Of a stretch of DNA of 64,000 bases, positions 17,934-27,934 are shown piece after piece. The notes below the pieces were generated by a model, which made no database searches, was not told the DNA's origin, and saw only the letters and a list, made by a program, of their open reading frames with translations. How positions within the stretch are numbered: the stretch's first letter is position 1; each line of letters begins with the position of its first letter. The stretch spans positions 372,001 to 436,000 of the forward strand of contig NZ_FNBZ01000003.1 of the NCBI RefSeq assembly GCF_900102525.1, in the 5' to 3' direction. Position numbers and translations under genes: made by a program. This DNA is from Allobosea robiniae (GTDB lineage: Bacteria; Pseudomonadota; Alphaproteobacteria; Rhizobiales; Beijerinckiaceae).

Positions 17934-19685
17934 TCAGCCGGCCGCCAGCCGGCGAGGTGCAACCTGCAACGGCTCGGCCACTTCGGCACGGCCGACGAGA
18001 TGGCCCTGCAGATAGGTGACGCCCCAGTCGCGCAGCATGCTAGCCTGCATCTCGTCGTCGACCCATTCGGCCACCGTCTCGACGCCGAGATGGCCGGCGA
18101 GCTCGACCAGCGTGCGGACGTAGAAGCGGTCGTCGGTCGAGCGGCGCAGGTTCTGGGTGAAGGCGCCGTCGATCTTGAGGATGTCGATCGGGAAGGCGCG
18201 CAGATGCCGCAGCGAGGTGTGGCCGGCGCCGAAATCGTCGATGGCGATGCGCGCGCCCTGCTCCTTGATCCGTCGCAGCAGTTTGGCGATGCGGGCAGGA
18301 TTGTCGATCGTCGAGGTTTCCGTGACCTCGACGATCAGGCGCGAAGCCTTGTCCCGGGCGGCGCCGGTGCAGGCGATGAAGGCGTCGAACCATTCGGGGT
18401 CGTTGAGGGAACGCGGCGAGACGTTCACCGAGAGGGTGAGCTTCGGATCGGCGCCGAGCATCTCGATCGCGAGTTCCAGCACGCGCTGGTCGAACAGTCG
18501 CACGAGCCCGCGCCGCTCCAGCATCGGGATGAGCTCGGCCGAGGCGAAGTAGAGGCCGGTATCGCCCTGGCCGACGCGCAGCAGCGCTTCGTGGAAGGCG
18601 ATTTCGCGCGAGGCCGTCCTGACGATCGGCTGCAGCGCCAGGCGCACGCGGCGTTCGTTCAGGGCGGCGATGGCCTGCACGTCGAAGCCGGTCTGCTCGG
18701 TGCCGGGGCTGCGTCGCTGCTGCGGCCTGGCCATCACGGCGGTGTCGACGGCCCCGGCGCGGGCGCTGGCCAGCGCCCCTTCCGCTGCGGCCAGCAGCGC
18801 GCCGCCATGGCTGCCGAGCTCGGGCGCGCTGGCGGCGCCGACGCGCAGCCGCACCAGGGCGATGCCGCGGCTGGTTTCGATCGCCGATTGCGCGACGACC
18901 TTGATGAAGCGGCGGGCGGCGGGCTCGACCTGCTCGGGCGGGCAGCCGACCAGCAGAATCGCGAAGCTGTTGCCGGCATAGCGGACGAGATGGTCGCGCC
19001 GGCGCGTCACCGAGCGCAGGCGCTCATGCACGGTGACGATGATCTCGTCGGTGGCCTCATGGCCGAAATCGTCGTTGAGGCGGGCGAGCTCGTCGATGGC
19101 GGCGACGAGGACGACGACCGGCCGCTCCGCCGGCAGGTGCTCCTGCAGGGCCATGCCGACGCGCTCGACCAGGGCGGGCCGATCGCAGAGCTCGCTGCCG
19201 AACTGCTCGAGTTCGTCGGTCCGGGCGGCGCGTTCGAGTCGGAGCACGCCGCGCGCGCTCGCCGGATAGCCGTCGCTGCCGGCGAACCAGCGGCCGGTAT
19301 CCTCGGCCCACATCTTGCGGCCGGCGAGATCGATCGCGTAGCGGGTGCGATAGATGACGCCGTCGCCGCCGTCGTGCTCGCTGGAGCAGAAGATCGCGTC
19401 GTAGCGGCTGGGCCCGCTGCCGGGTTCGACGAGGCCGGCGAAGGCAAGGCCGCGCGCCATCGCCTGTTCGGGAAGCGCGCCGAGGACTTCGGCTGCATTC
19501 GGCCCCCAGCTCAGGGTGTCGCTCTGGATATCCCAGCCATAGACCACTTCGCCGATCGAGGAGAGGATGCTGCGGGGATCAACCGGGCCGCCGTTCTGGA
19601 AGCTGAAGATCGGCGGGGAGGGCATCGTTCGGCCTCGATCGGACGGCTGCGCGGCTCCGTTCCGGTGCTTCGGCGCGCTGTCCAT
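17934..19685 (-). CDS. EAL-domain protein with PAS-like and degenerate GGDEF domains
   Basis: A 583-residue cytosolic signalling protein. An N-terminal PAS-like region (residues 35-150, GEVVYGWDIQ) is followed by a GGDEF fold whose active loop reads YAGNSF in place of GGDEF, so cyclase activity is unlikely. The EAL domain (from about 325) keeps EALLR, NVSPRS, EVTET, DDFGAG, LKIDGAF, VAEWVDDE and LQG, so c-di-GMP phosphodiesterase activity is likely. There is no membrane helix. The start at 19685 or 19625 (MPSPPIF) is possible. A CtrA box lies 39 bp upstream of the first start. It precedes the autotransporter gene on the same strand. Confidence 0.88.
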   Translation of the reverse strand: MDSAPKHRNGAAQPSDRGRTMPSPPIFSFQNGGPVDPRSILSSIGEVVYGWDIQSDTLSWGPNAAEVLGALPEQAMARGLAFAGLVEPGSGPSRYDAIFCSSEHDGGDGVIYRTRYAIDLAGRKMWAEDTGRWFAGSDGYPASARGVLRLERAARTDELEQFGSELCDRPALVERVGMALQEHLPAERPVVVLVAAIDELARLNDDFGHEATDEIIVTVHERLRSVTRRRDHLVRYAGNSFAILLVGCPPEQVEPAARRFIKVVAQSAIETSRGIALVRLRVGAASAPELGSHGGALLAAAEGALASARAGAVDTAVMARPQQRRSPGTEQTGFDVQAIAALNERRVRLALQPIVRTASREIAFHEALLRVGQGDTGLYFASAELIPMLERRGLVRLFDQRVLELAIEMLGADPKLTLSVNVSPRSLNDPEWFDAFIACTGAARDKASRLIVEVTETSTIDNPARIAKLLRRIKEQGARIAIDDFGAGHTSLRHLRAFPIDILKIDGAFTQNLRRSTDDRFYVRTLVELAGHLGVETVAEWVDDEMQASMLRDWGVTYLQGHLVGRAEVAEPLQVAPRRLAAG

Positions 19686-19723
19686 GTGATGGGAAGTGCT
19701 TCGAAACGATGCGGTATTTTTGC

Positions 19724-19738
19724 TTAACGCAGCGTTAA
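19724..19738. promoter_or_regulatory. CtrA-type box TTAA-N7-TTAA
   Basis: TTAACGCAGCGTTAA is an exact full-length CtrA consensus (TTAA, seven bases, TTAA), and the whole is a palindrome extended to CTTAACG / CGTTAAG. It lies between the EAL gene (minus) and a small plus-strand gene. CtrA is the master cell-cycle and motility regulator of alphaproteobacteria. Binding is inferred from the motif. Confidence 0.55.
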
Positions 19739-19797
19739 GATTGGCCGCCCCCTTGCAACGAGGCTTCCGTCACAACTCGTCTGTGCCGGAGTGATAC

Positions 19798-20010
19798 ATG
19801 ACTGAGGCCGGAAGCCGGACCGATCGGAATGCCACCGATGCCAACGCATCCGCGCTGGTGCTCCTGCAGGCGGCTGCGGCGCGGGCCGAGATCGGCCCCT
19901 TCGCCCGGCGCGGGCGGGCGAGCCCGCAATCGGCGGCGGTCTGCTACCGGGCGGCGGCGCGGCTTGGCGCACCCATCGGAAGCGCCCGCCTGCAGGCGGC
20001 CCGAAGCTAA
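19798..20010 (+). CDS. Small hypothetical protein
   Basis: A 70-residue frame, Ala/Arg-rich, with no recognised domain. Support is an ATG with GGAG 9 nt upstream (CCGGAGTGATAC before ATG), a stop just before a hairpin, and a CtrA box 60 bp upstream. Against it, composition is that of any GC-rich frame. It lies between the EAL gene and rpmF, convergent with the latter. Confidence 0.4.
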   Translation: MTEAGSRTDRNATDANASALVLLQAAAARAEIGPFARRGRASPQSAAVCYRAAARLGAPIGSARLQAARS

Positions 20011-20017
20011 GGCAAAG

Positions 20018-20042
20018 AAAAACCGGCCTCGCGGCCGGTTCT
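20018..20042 (-). terminator. rpmF terminator
   Basis: Stem AACCGGCC / GGCCGGTT with loop TCGC. Read on the minus strand it is followed by TTTTTCTTTG, a clear rho-independent terminator, about 55 bp after the rpmF stop. It also ends the small plus-strand frame. Confidence 0.8.
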
Positions 20043-20095
20043 GAAACGTTCAGCAGCAAGCCGGCATCGCTGCCGGTGCCGGAAAACCGGACGCC

Positions 20096-20281
20096 TCAGG
20101 CGTCGGTCTTGACCTTCAGCACCTGACGGCCGCGATACATGCCGCTCTTCAGGTCGACATGGTGCGGACGGCGCAGTTCACCCGAGTTCTTGTCCTCGAT
20201 ATAGGTGGGCTGCTTCAGGGCGTCGGCCGAGCGGCGCATGCCACGCTTCGACGGCGACGTCTTTCTCTTCGGAACGGCCAT
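20096..20281 (-). CDS. rpmF: 50S ribosomal protein L32
   Basis: A 61-residue basic protein with the L32 start [20 protein letters not shown] and the Hyphomicrobiales C-terminus ([16 protein letters not shown]). It lacks the Cys pairs of zinc-binding L32 forms, as usual in alphaproteobacteria. It follows mtgA on the minus strand with a 151-bp gap and ends at its own terminator. Confidence 0.97.
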   Translation of the reverse strand: MAVPKRKTSPSKRGMRRSADALKQPTYIEDKNSGELRRPHHVDLKSGMYRGRQVLKVKTDA

Positions 20282-20432
20282 TGTACTTCTCCATCATGCC
20301 ACCGCCCGGACGCTGGCCCAAGGCCACGCATCCGCCACAGCGACGGATCAATCTCGTGAGGCGTTGGCCTTACACCGTCGGGGCCATGATGGCTAGTGCC
20401 GAATCCGGATTTATTCGCCGGCCCGGCCCGGA

Positions 20433-21101
20433 TCAACCGGGGAGGGCGCAATCGCCCAGCGATCCGAGCTGGCGGAGCTGGCGCAGGCTGCGGCCGGCGG
20501 CCGATTGCAGCGCCCGATTCGGCTTGGCGGGATTGCGCAGGAGCGGATTGGGCAGGGCGCCGGCGAGTCGGGCGGCTTCGGCCGGCGTCAGGCGCGCGGC
20601 GGATTTGCGGAAATAGCGCTGCGCCGCGGCCTCGGCCCCAAACAGGCCGTCGCCCCATTCGGCGATGTTGAGATAGACCTCGATGACACGCGGCTTCGAC
20701 CAGGCGAGATCGATGGCGATCGCGAGCGGGATCTCCATGCCCTTGCGGATATAGGAGCGGCCCGGCCAGAGGAAGACGTTCTTGGCGGTCTGCATGGTCA
20801 GGGTCGAGGCGCCGCGGCTCGGCCCGTCCTCGTTCTCCAGCACCTTGTTGAGCTCGACCCAGTCGACGCCGCCATGGCTGCAGAAGCGCTGGTCCTCCGA
20901 GGCGATGACGGCGCGCACGAGATGCGGCGAGATCTGGTCGAGCGGCACCCAGTCGCGCTCGACCGGCTTCAGCACCAGCCAGCGGCCGAGCATCAGGGTC
21001 GAGGGCACCGGCACGAACCGGTAGAGCAGGATCAACGCCGCAAGGGCGAGGAGCAGCCAGAGGGCGAGCCGGAAGCACAGGCCGAGAATCCTACCCAGCA
21101 C
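20433..21101 (-). CDS. mtgA: Monofunctional biosynthetic peptidoglycan transglycosylase
   Basis: It polymerises lipid II into glycan strands at the inner membrane. The 222 residues have one N-terminal helix (about 8-27) and a GT51 domain with the catalytic Glu in IASEDQRFCSHGG, RGASTLTMQTAKN, RKGMEIPLA and EVYLNIAEWG. The order mtgA-rpmF, with ispA divergent, is typical of Hyphomicrobiales. The C-terminus is slightly shorter than many homologues. Confidence 0.94.
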   Translation of the reverse strand: MLGRILGLCFRLALWLLLALAALILLYRFVPVPSTLMLGRWLVLKPVERDWVPLDQISPHLVRAVIASEDQRFCSHGGVDWVELNKVLENEDGPSRGASTLTMQTAKNVFLWPGRSYIRKGMEIPLAIAIDLAWSKPRVIEVYLNIAEWGDGLFGAEAAAQRYFRKSAARLTPAEAARLAGALPNPLLRNPAKPNRALQSAAGRSLRQLRQLGSLGDCALPG

Positions 21102-21228
21102 CTTGCTTCACCCTCCCACGCCACGCGATCGCCCCGGGCATGACGGCCCGAGCCGAGGCGGCGCAGCTTGACGATGTGGCGAACGTCCGGCAAGGCCCCC
21201 CTTCCGGCAGCGAACGCGAGATCCGCGC

Positions 21229-22176
21229 ATGAGTTCCGTCCCCCCTTCGGTCCATCCCGGCGATCTCGATGCCCGGCTGGCGCAGAATGCAGCCGCCATC
21301 GAGGCGGTGCTGGAGGCGCTCCTGTCCGATGCTCCGGCTGTGGGCGAGATCGCGCGCCCGCCGCGCCTCCTCGCCGCGATGCGGCATGGCGTGCTTGGCG
21401 GCGGCAAGCGGCTTCGGCCTTTCCTGACAGCCGAGACGGCAAGGTTCCTGGGCGTTCCGGTGGAGCAGGCCAGGCGGGCGGGCGCCGCGGTCGAATTGCT
21501 GCATTGCTATTCGCTGGTCCATGACGACCTGCCGGCGATGGATGACGACGACCTGCGCCGCGGCCGGCCGACCGTGCACAAGGCCTTCGACGAGGCGACG
21601 GCGATCCTTGCCGGCGACGCGCTGCTGACGCTCGCCTTCGAGGTGCTGGCCGATGAGGCGACGCATGAATCCGGCGCGGTGCGGGCGGCGCTGGTGACGA
21701 GCCTCGCGCGGGCTTCCGGCTGCGGGGGCATGGTCGGTGGCCAGATGTTCGATCTGGCTGCCGAAGGACGCTTCGAGGCCGTGCGAGGCGCGCTTCCGGA
21801 GGCGGAGATCCGCCGGCTCCAGGCGATGAAGACCGGGGCGCTGCTGGCGGCGAGCGTCGAGATCGGCGCGCGGCTCGGCGGCGCCGATACGGCGGCGCTG
21901 GTGGCGCTCGGGCGCTATGGCCGGGCGCTGGGCGCGACCTTCCAGATCGCCGACGACATCCTCGACGTCGAATCGGACGCCGCGCAGATGGGCAAGGCGA
22001 CGGCCAAGGATGCGGACAAGGGCAAGGGCACGCTGGTCGGCGCGCTCGGCCTCACCGGGGCCAAGCGCGAGCGCGACCGGTTGAGCGCGGAGGCCGTGGA
22101 AGCACTCGCGGGCTTCGGCCCGGATGCGGGTGTGCTCCGGGCTGCGGCGCGGTTTGCGGCCGAGCGGAAGAGCTAG
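21229..22176 (+). CDS. ispA: Farnesyl diphosphate synthase / short-chain polyprenyl synthetase
   Basis: It condenses IPP with DMAPP and GPP to give farnesyl diphosphate for isoprenoids. The 315-residue protein carries the first aspartate-rich motif DDLPAMDDDD at residues 99-108 followed by RRGRPT, the second (DDILD) at about 242-246 and GGGKRLRP near 57-64. The two extra residues within the first motif are typical of the bacterial IspA type. It is divergent from mtgA. Confidence 0.92.
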   Translation: MSSVPPSVHPGDLDARLAQNAAAIEAVLEALLSDAPAVGEIARPPRLLAAMRHGVLGGGKRLRPFLTAETARFLGVPVEQARRAGAAVELLHCYSLVHDDLPAMDDDDLRRGRPTVHKAFDEATAILAGDALLTLAFEVLADEATHESGAVRAALVTSLARASGCGGMVGGQMFDLAAEGRFEAVRGALPEAEIRRLQAMKTGALLAASVEIGARLGGADTAALVALGRYGRALGATFQIADDILDVESDAAQMGKATAKDADKGKGTLVGALGLTGAKRERDRLSAEAVEALAGFGPDAGVLRAAARFAAERKS

Positions 22177-22189
22177 AAAATCGAGCGCC

Positions 22190-22281
22190 GTCATGCTCGG
22201 GCTTGACCCGAGCATCTCGGAGACCAGCGTCTTCTGGTCATGAGATTCCCGGGTCTGCGCTTCGCTTCGCCCGAGAATGAC
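22190..22281. repeat. Bipartite GTCAT...ATGAC repeat
   Basis: Left hairpin ATGCTCGGG-CTTGA-CCCGAGCAT; the right half pairs ATTCCCGGGT with CGAGAAT-type ends around GCGCTTCGCTTCGC. It lies between the convergent ispA and the proline-rich protein gene. Confidence 0.72.
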
Positions 22282-22296
22282 GGCCGGATATCAGCC

Positions 22297-23541
22297 TTAC
22301 CGCCAGCGGCCGAAGGCGTCGGCGAGCGTCTGGCTGCCGGAAACGCCCTTCTCGAAGGTGATGATGCCGCGGCGGCCCGAGGCAAAGCGCACGGGCACGT
22401 CGATCCAGCTGCGGCTCAGGATCAGGTCGGTATTGCGCTCGACCTCGACCGGCACGTTCGACAGCGCCGCCACGAAGAGATTGTCACCCAGCGCCGAGTT
22501 GATCGCCGAGAGCGGCGCGCCGCGCTCGCCTTCCTCGCTCTTGAACTGGGGAACGCCGACTTCCTTGACGGTCTGGGTCGCCGGGTCGCCGGTGCTGGTG
22601 AAGCGCAGGCCGATGATATGCGAGGCCGGAAAAGCCGAATCGGTGTTGCGGCGGATGGTGAAGTCGAGGCTCAGCCCGACATCGGGAATCTCGACGGTCG
22701 CGCGCACGATGGTCTCGATCGGCCGGCCCTGGCCGGCGCTCTCGCTGTCGAGGCGCCAGAACACGCGGCCGCTCGTGGTCTGCGGCTGCTGCGGGGTCTC
22801 GGGCACCTCGACGAAGAGGACGGCGCGCTGTGCGACCGCGACCTCGCCGCCGGGCTGCGGCACGGGGATGCCGGGCGCGTTGTTCGGCTGGCTGCCGGCC
22901 GGGCGGTTCTGCGGCGGGGCGCCGGGCTCGCCGACGCGCTCGGCGATCTTGCCGCCATTGTCGGACTGGGGGGCTTGCGCCGGCTGCGATGCCGTTTCGC
23001 TGTTCGGGCGCGGCGTGTCCTGAGGCCGGAGCTTGTGGACATAGATGGCCGTGGCGGCGATGGCGGCGACCGCAACCGCCACGACGCCGCCGACGACGGC
23101 GGAGCGGATATGGCCGGGCTTCACCCGTCGCTCGCGCGGCGGCAGCACCCGCGGCCGGGCGGCCTGCGGCTCGGCCGGCTCGGGCAGGGGCTCGCCATCG
23201 TCCTGTCCTGCTGCGGGCGGCAGCGGCGCGAATTCCGGCGCCTTCTTCGGCGTCGGCGGGCGGATCGGCAGCGTCGGATTCTCGACAGTGCGGATCACCG
23301 GGCCGCCCGCTGCCGGCGGCGGCGCGGGAGCCTCGTCGTAATCCGCCTCGATCCGGGCGACGGCCTCGTCGAGCGACAGGCGCTCGCGCATGATCTCGGC
23401 TTCGCTCAAGGGCGGGTCGAGGCCACGCAGCTGCGAGACCAGGGCGGCCCGCGCCCGATCGTAGATGGCGCGCCGGGCCTCCGGGGAGGTTTCGGACAGC
23501 CCGGCAACCGCACGTGCCAGGATCGGATAGAAGTCGGCCAT
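22297..23541 (-). CDS. Uncharacterised Pro-rich single-TM protein
   Basis: A 414-residue protein of unknown function. The N-terminal 65 residues are helical (ADFYPILARAVAGL, then LSLDEAVARIEADY), followed by a Pro-rich cytosolic linker, one TM helix at about 147-168 (VVGGVVAVAVAAIAATAIYV) and a second Pro/Gln-rich stretch. The C-terminal 170 residues form a folded periplasmic domain ending QTLADAFGRWR. It lies 31 bp after purA on the same strand, a position seen with similar proteins in Bradyrhizobium-type genomes. The start at 23541 (MADFYP) is preferred over 23550. Confidence 0.75.
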   Translation of the reverse strand: MADFYPILARAVAGLSETSPEARRAIYDRARAALVSQLRGLDPPLSEAEIMRERLSLDEAVARIEADYDEAPAPPPAAGGPVIRTVENPTLPIRPPTPKKAPEFAPLPPAAGQDDGEPLPEPAEPQAARPRVLPPRERRVKPGHIRSAVVGGVVAVAVAAIAATAIYVHKLRPQDTPRPNSETASQPAQAPQSDNGGKIAERVGEPGAPPQNRPAGSQPNNAPGIPVPQPGGEVAVAQRAVLFVEVPETPQQPQTTSGRVFWRLDSESAGQGRPIETIVRATVEIPDVGLSLDFTIRRNTDSAFPASHIIGLRFTSTGDPATQTVKEVGVPQFKSEEGERGAPLSAINSALGDNLFVAALSNVPVEVERNTDLILSRSWIDVPVRFASGRRGIITFEKGVSGSQTLADAFGRWR

Positions 23542-23572
23542 TGGCCTCACTTGTCGCTGTTGGTGCGCCGCG

Positions 23573-24865
<1,293 letters not shown>

Positions 24866-24923
24866 GAGCGAGGTGTCCCTGCTGTTACCGCGTTGCCTTC
24901 ACGCAAGCGGCCCGCGCAAATGC

Positions 24924-24949
24924 AAAACCCCGGCGCAAGGCCGGGGTTT
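24924..24949 (-). terminator. Rho-independent terminator upstream of purA
   Basis: On the minus strand: stem CCCCGGC / GCCGGGG with a 5-nt loop followed by GTTTTGC. It lies about 60 bp before the purA start and reads toward purA. It must end some minus-strand transcript arising between here and about 25170, or attenuate purA. No gene is recognised there. Confidence 0.6.
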
Positions 24950-25170
24950 CGGGGCAGGTCCTTGCAAGCCCTCATGGGCCAACACGGTCCGCAGGTCAAG
25001 TTTTTCGGCAGGCCGGGCCGTGATCCGAGGGGATAAACTGCCTGAGCATGGCGGGTCTGCAGCATCTGCGCAGTGATGCTGCCACAATCGGGCGTAAGGG
25101 CTATGGGCCAGCGGGCGGCGATGGAGGGGCCATGCCGCCGCGGGCCACTGGAGAGGGGATTTCACCGACC

Positions 25171-26379
25171 ATGACGAAGCTCGATGCCTGGCTCGGCCAG
25201 CACCATGCCGCCTTCACCGCGATCCGCCGCGACATCCATGCTCATCCCGAACTCGGCCTCGAAGAGGTCCGCACGGCCAAGCTCGTCGCCGACAAGCTGC
25301 GTGAATGGGGCGTCGAGGTCACCGAGAATGTCGGCAAGACCGGCGTCGTCGGCGTGATCCGCGGCAACAAGCCGGGCCGTGCGGTCGGCCTGCGCGCCGA
25401 CATGGATTGCCTGGCGCTCGATGAGACGACGAACCTGCCCTATTCATCGAAGAACCCGGGCCGGATGCATGCCTGCGGCCATGACGGGCACACCACCATG
25501 CTGCTCGCGGCCGGGCGCTACCTCGCCGAGAACCGGGATTTCGAGGGCACCGTCAACCTGATCTTCCAGCCGGCCGAGGAAGGCCGCGGCGGCGCCAACG
25601 CGATGCTCGCCGACAAGCTGTTCGAGCGCTTCCCCTGCGACGCGATCTACGGCCTGCACAACACGCCTGGCATGGCGCCCGGCACCTTCGGCACCACCGT
25701 CGGCCCGTTCCTGGCGGCGGCGGATAGCTGGAAGGTCACCTTCCACGGCGTCGGCGGCCATGGCGGCTCGCAGCCGCATCGCTCGACCGATATCACCTAC
25801 GCCCAGGCGCATTTCGTGCTCGGCCTGCAGGGCATCATCGGCCGCAACGTCGCCCCGCTCGACACGGCGGTGATCAGCGTCGGCTATATCCATGGCGGCG
25901 ATGTCAACGCCTCGAACGTCATCCCCTCCGAGCTCGTCATCGGCGGCACGGCGCGGACCTATTCCATGGAAGTGCGCGATCTCGTCGAGCGTCGCATCGG
26001 CGAGCTCGCAGCGGCGACGGCGCAGGCCTGGGGTTGCAAGGCCGAAGCCTATTACCATCGCGGCACCAGCCCGCTGGTGAACGAGGCCGAGCAGGTGCGT
26101 GTCGGCGTTGCCGCGGCGTCGGCGGCTGTCGGCGCCGAGAAGGTCAACGGCCAGCTGCGTCCGGGCACGGGCGGCGAGGATTTCGCCGAGATGATGCTGG
26201 TTCGCCCGGGCGCGTTCATGCGCATCGGCAACGGCGTCAACCCGGACGGCTCCTTCGTCGGCCTGCATACGCCGCTCTACGACTTCAACGACGCGATCAT
26301 CCCGGATGGCGTGCGCTACTGGGTCGGCGTCGTCGATCAGGAGCTCGGGCAGGGCCTGCGCGCCGTCGCGGCGGAGTAG
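25171..26379 (+). CDS. M20-family amidohydrolase (hippurate hydrolase-like), copy 1
   Basis: A 402-residue metal-dependent aminoacylase of the M20D/HipO group, removing acyl groups from amino acids. Family marks are RRDIHAHPELG (residues 19-29), GLRADMD (73-79), HACGHDGHT (100-108, metal ligands), PAEEGRGGA (134-142), the dimerisation-domain GGHGGSQPH and a C-terminal GGEDFAEM. The ATG at 25171 is chosen by its match to copy 2. It is followed by a 39-bp palindrome and a tandem copy at 26615. The natural substrate is unknown. Confidence 0.9.
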   Translation: MTKLDAWLGQHHAAFTAIRRDIHAHPELGLEEVRTAKLVADKLREWGVEVTENVGKTGVVGVIRGNKPGRAVGLRADMDCLALDETTNLPYSSKNPGRMHACGHDGHTTMLLAAGRYLAENRDFEGTVNLIFQPAEEGRGGANAMLADKLFERFPCDAIYGLHNTPGMAPGTFGTTVGPFLAAADSWKVTFHGVGGHGGSQPHRSTDITYAQAHFVLGLQGIIGRNVAPLDTAVISVGYIHGGDVNASNVIPSELVIGGTARTYSMEVRDLVERRIGELAAATAQAWGCKAEAYYHRGTSPLVNEAEQVRVGVAAASAAVGAEKVNGQLRPGTGGEDFAEMMLVRPGAFMRIGNGVNPDGSFVGLHTPLYDFNDAIIPDGVRYWVGVVDQELGQGLRAVAAE

Positions 26380-26390
26380 CGCCCGGTCTT

Positions 26391-26429
26391 TCCACGCCTC
26401 CGGTCGCTCCGAGCGACCGGAGGCGTGGA
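26391..26429. repeat. 39-bp perfect palindrome between M20 copies
   Basis: Arms TCCACGCCTCCGGTCGCTC and GAGCGACCGGAGGCGTGGA around a single C, so 19 bp are perfectly paired. It starts 11 bp after the stop of copy 1. It may be its terminator (no T-run) or a mobile repeat. Confidence 0.65.
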
Positions 26430-26614
26430 CGATCCCCGGCCGTTCGACACGGGGGCCGATCCAGGCTTCGCTCTATTCGGATGGCCCGCACTGTTTCGGC
26501 CGGGGCGGCTGGCCGAGCGTTCGACGTATTTCGAAAAATTCTGCGCTATGCAGCGGGTCGGGACATCCTCTGAGCTCACGTTCCCGATGCCGCAGGAGAG
26601 GGAAAGCACCGATC

Positions 26615-27811
26615 ATGACCAAGCTCGACGCCTGGCTCGGCCAGCATCACGCTGCGTTCACCGCGATCCGCCGCGACATCCATGCCCATCCCGAACTCGG
26701 CCTCGAAGAAGTCCGCACGGCCAAGCTCGTCGCCGACAAGCTGCGTGAATGGGGCGTCGAGGTCACCGAGAATGTCGGCAAGACCGGCGTCGTCGGCGTG
26801 ATCCGCGGCAACAAGCCGGGCCGTGCGGTCGGCCTGCGCGCCGACATGGATTGCCTGGCGCTCGATGAGACGACGAACCTGCCCTATTCCTCGAAGAACC
26901 CGGGCCGGATGCATGCCTGCGGCCATGACGGGCACACCACGATGTTGCTCGCGGCGGCGCGCTACCTCGCCGAGAACCGCGACTTCGCCGGCACCGTCAA
27001 CCTTATCTTCCAGCCGGCCGAGGAAGGTCGTGGTGGCGCCAACGCGATGCTCGCCGACAAGCTGTTCGAGCGCTTCCCCTGCGACGCGATCTATGGGCTG
27101 CACAACGTGCCCGGCATGGCGCCCGGCAACTTCGGCACCGCGGTCGGCCCGTTCTTGGCGGCGGCTGATAGCTGGAAGGTCACCTTCCGCGGCGTCGGCG
27201 GCCATGGCGGCTCGCAACCGCATCTTTCCACCGACATCACCTATGCGCAGGCGCATTTCGTGCTCGGCCTGCAAGGCATTGTCGGCCGTAACGTCCCCCC
27301 GCTCGACACGGCGGTGATCAGCGTCGGCTACATCCATGGCGGCGACGTCAACGCCTCGAACGTGATTCCGTCCGAGCTTGTCATCGGCGGCACGGCCCGC
27401 ACCTACTCGCTTGAGGTGCGCGACATCGTCGAGCGCCGCATCGCCGAGCTCGCGGCGGCCACCGCCCAAGCCTGGGGCTGCAAGGCGGAAGCCTTCTACC
27501 GTCGTGGCACCAGCCCGCTGATCAACGCGGCCGAGCAGGTCGCGGTCGGCGTCGCTGCGGCGAGCGCGGCGGCTGGCGCCGAGCGTGTCGAGGACAAGCT
27601 TCCGCCGAGCACGGGCGGCGAGGACTTCGCCGAGATGATGCTGGAGCGACCCGGCGCCTTCATGTTCATCGGCAACGGCGTCGATCCGGATGGCAGCCCT
27701 GCCGGCCTGCATACGCCGCTCTACGACTTCAACGACGAAATCATCCCGGACGGCGTGCGCTACTGGGTCGGCGTCGTCGATCAGGAACTCGGGCAGGCCA
27801 AGGCCGCCTGA
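26615..27811 (+). CDS. M20-family amidohydrolase (hippurate hydrolase-like), copy 2
   Basis: A 398-residue tandem copy of the upstream gene, with the same motifs (RRDIHAHPELG, HACGHDGHT, AEEGRGGA, GGEDFAEM). The first 114 residues are identical to copy 1; later parts differ at scattered sites (for example HNVPGMAPGN against HNTPGMAPGT) and the C-terminus is shorter (GQAKAA). The ATG has GGAGAGGGAAAG about 14 nt upstream. It ends before a GC hairpin at 27826. Differences cluster in the lid and C-terminal halves, so substrate range may have diverged. Confidence 0.9.
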   Translation: MTKLDAWLGQHHAAFTAIRRDIHAHPELGLEEVRTAKLVADKLREWGVEVTENVGKTGVVGVIRGNKPGRAVGLRADMDCLALDETTNLPYSSKNPGRMHACGHDGHTTMLLAAARYLAENRDFAGTVNLIFQPAEEGRGGANAMLADKLFERFPCDAIYGLHNVPGMAPGNFGTAVGPFLAAADSWKVTFRGVGGHGGSQPHLSTDITYAQAHFVLGLQGIVGRNVPPLDTAVISVGYIHGGDVNASNVIPSELVIGGTARTYSLEVRDIVERRIAELAAATAQAWGCKAEAFYRRGTSPLINAAEQVAVGVAAASAAAGAERVEDKLPPSTGGEDFAEMMLERPGAFMFIGNGVDPDGSPAGLHTPLYDFNDEIIPDGVRYWVGVVDQELGQAKAA

Positions 27812-27825
27812 TCACGATCATCGTG

Positions 27826-27845
27826 GCCGGCCCCCAGGGGCCGGC
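27826..27845 (+). terminator. GC hairpin after second M20 gene
   Basis: Nine-base-pair stem GCCGGCCCC / GGGGCCGGC with a 2-nt loop, just past a small CACGAT-CATCGTG-type stem, 14 bp after the stop. Confidence 0.5.
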
Positions 27846-27934
27846 TGCAATCATGCAGGGCAGCCCGTCATCCCCGGTGGTTGTATAGCCGGCGCAAGAG
27901 CGCTACGCGGCGGGCTCCGCAGCGGAGGCGCGCC

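Noticed and set aside
25048..25170. Longer N-terminus for the first M20 gene
   Set aside because: The tandem copy begins at the same MTKLDAW and the extra 41 codons have no counterpart there.
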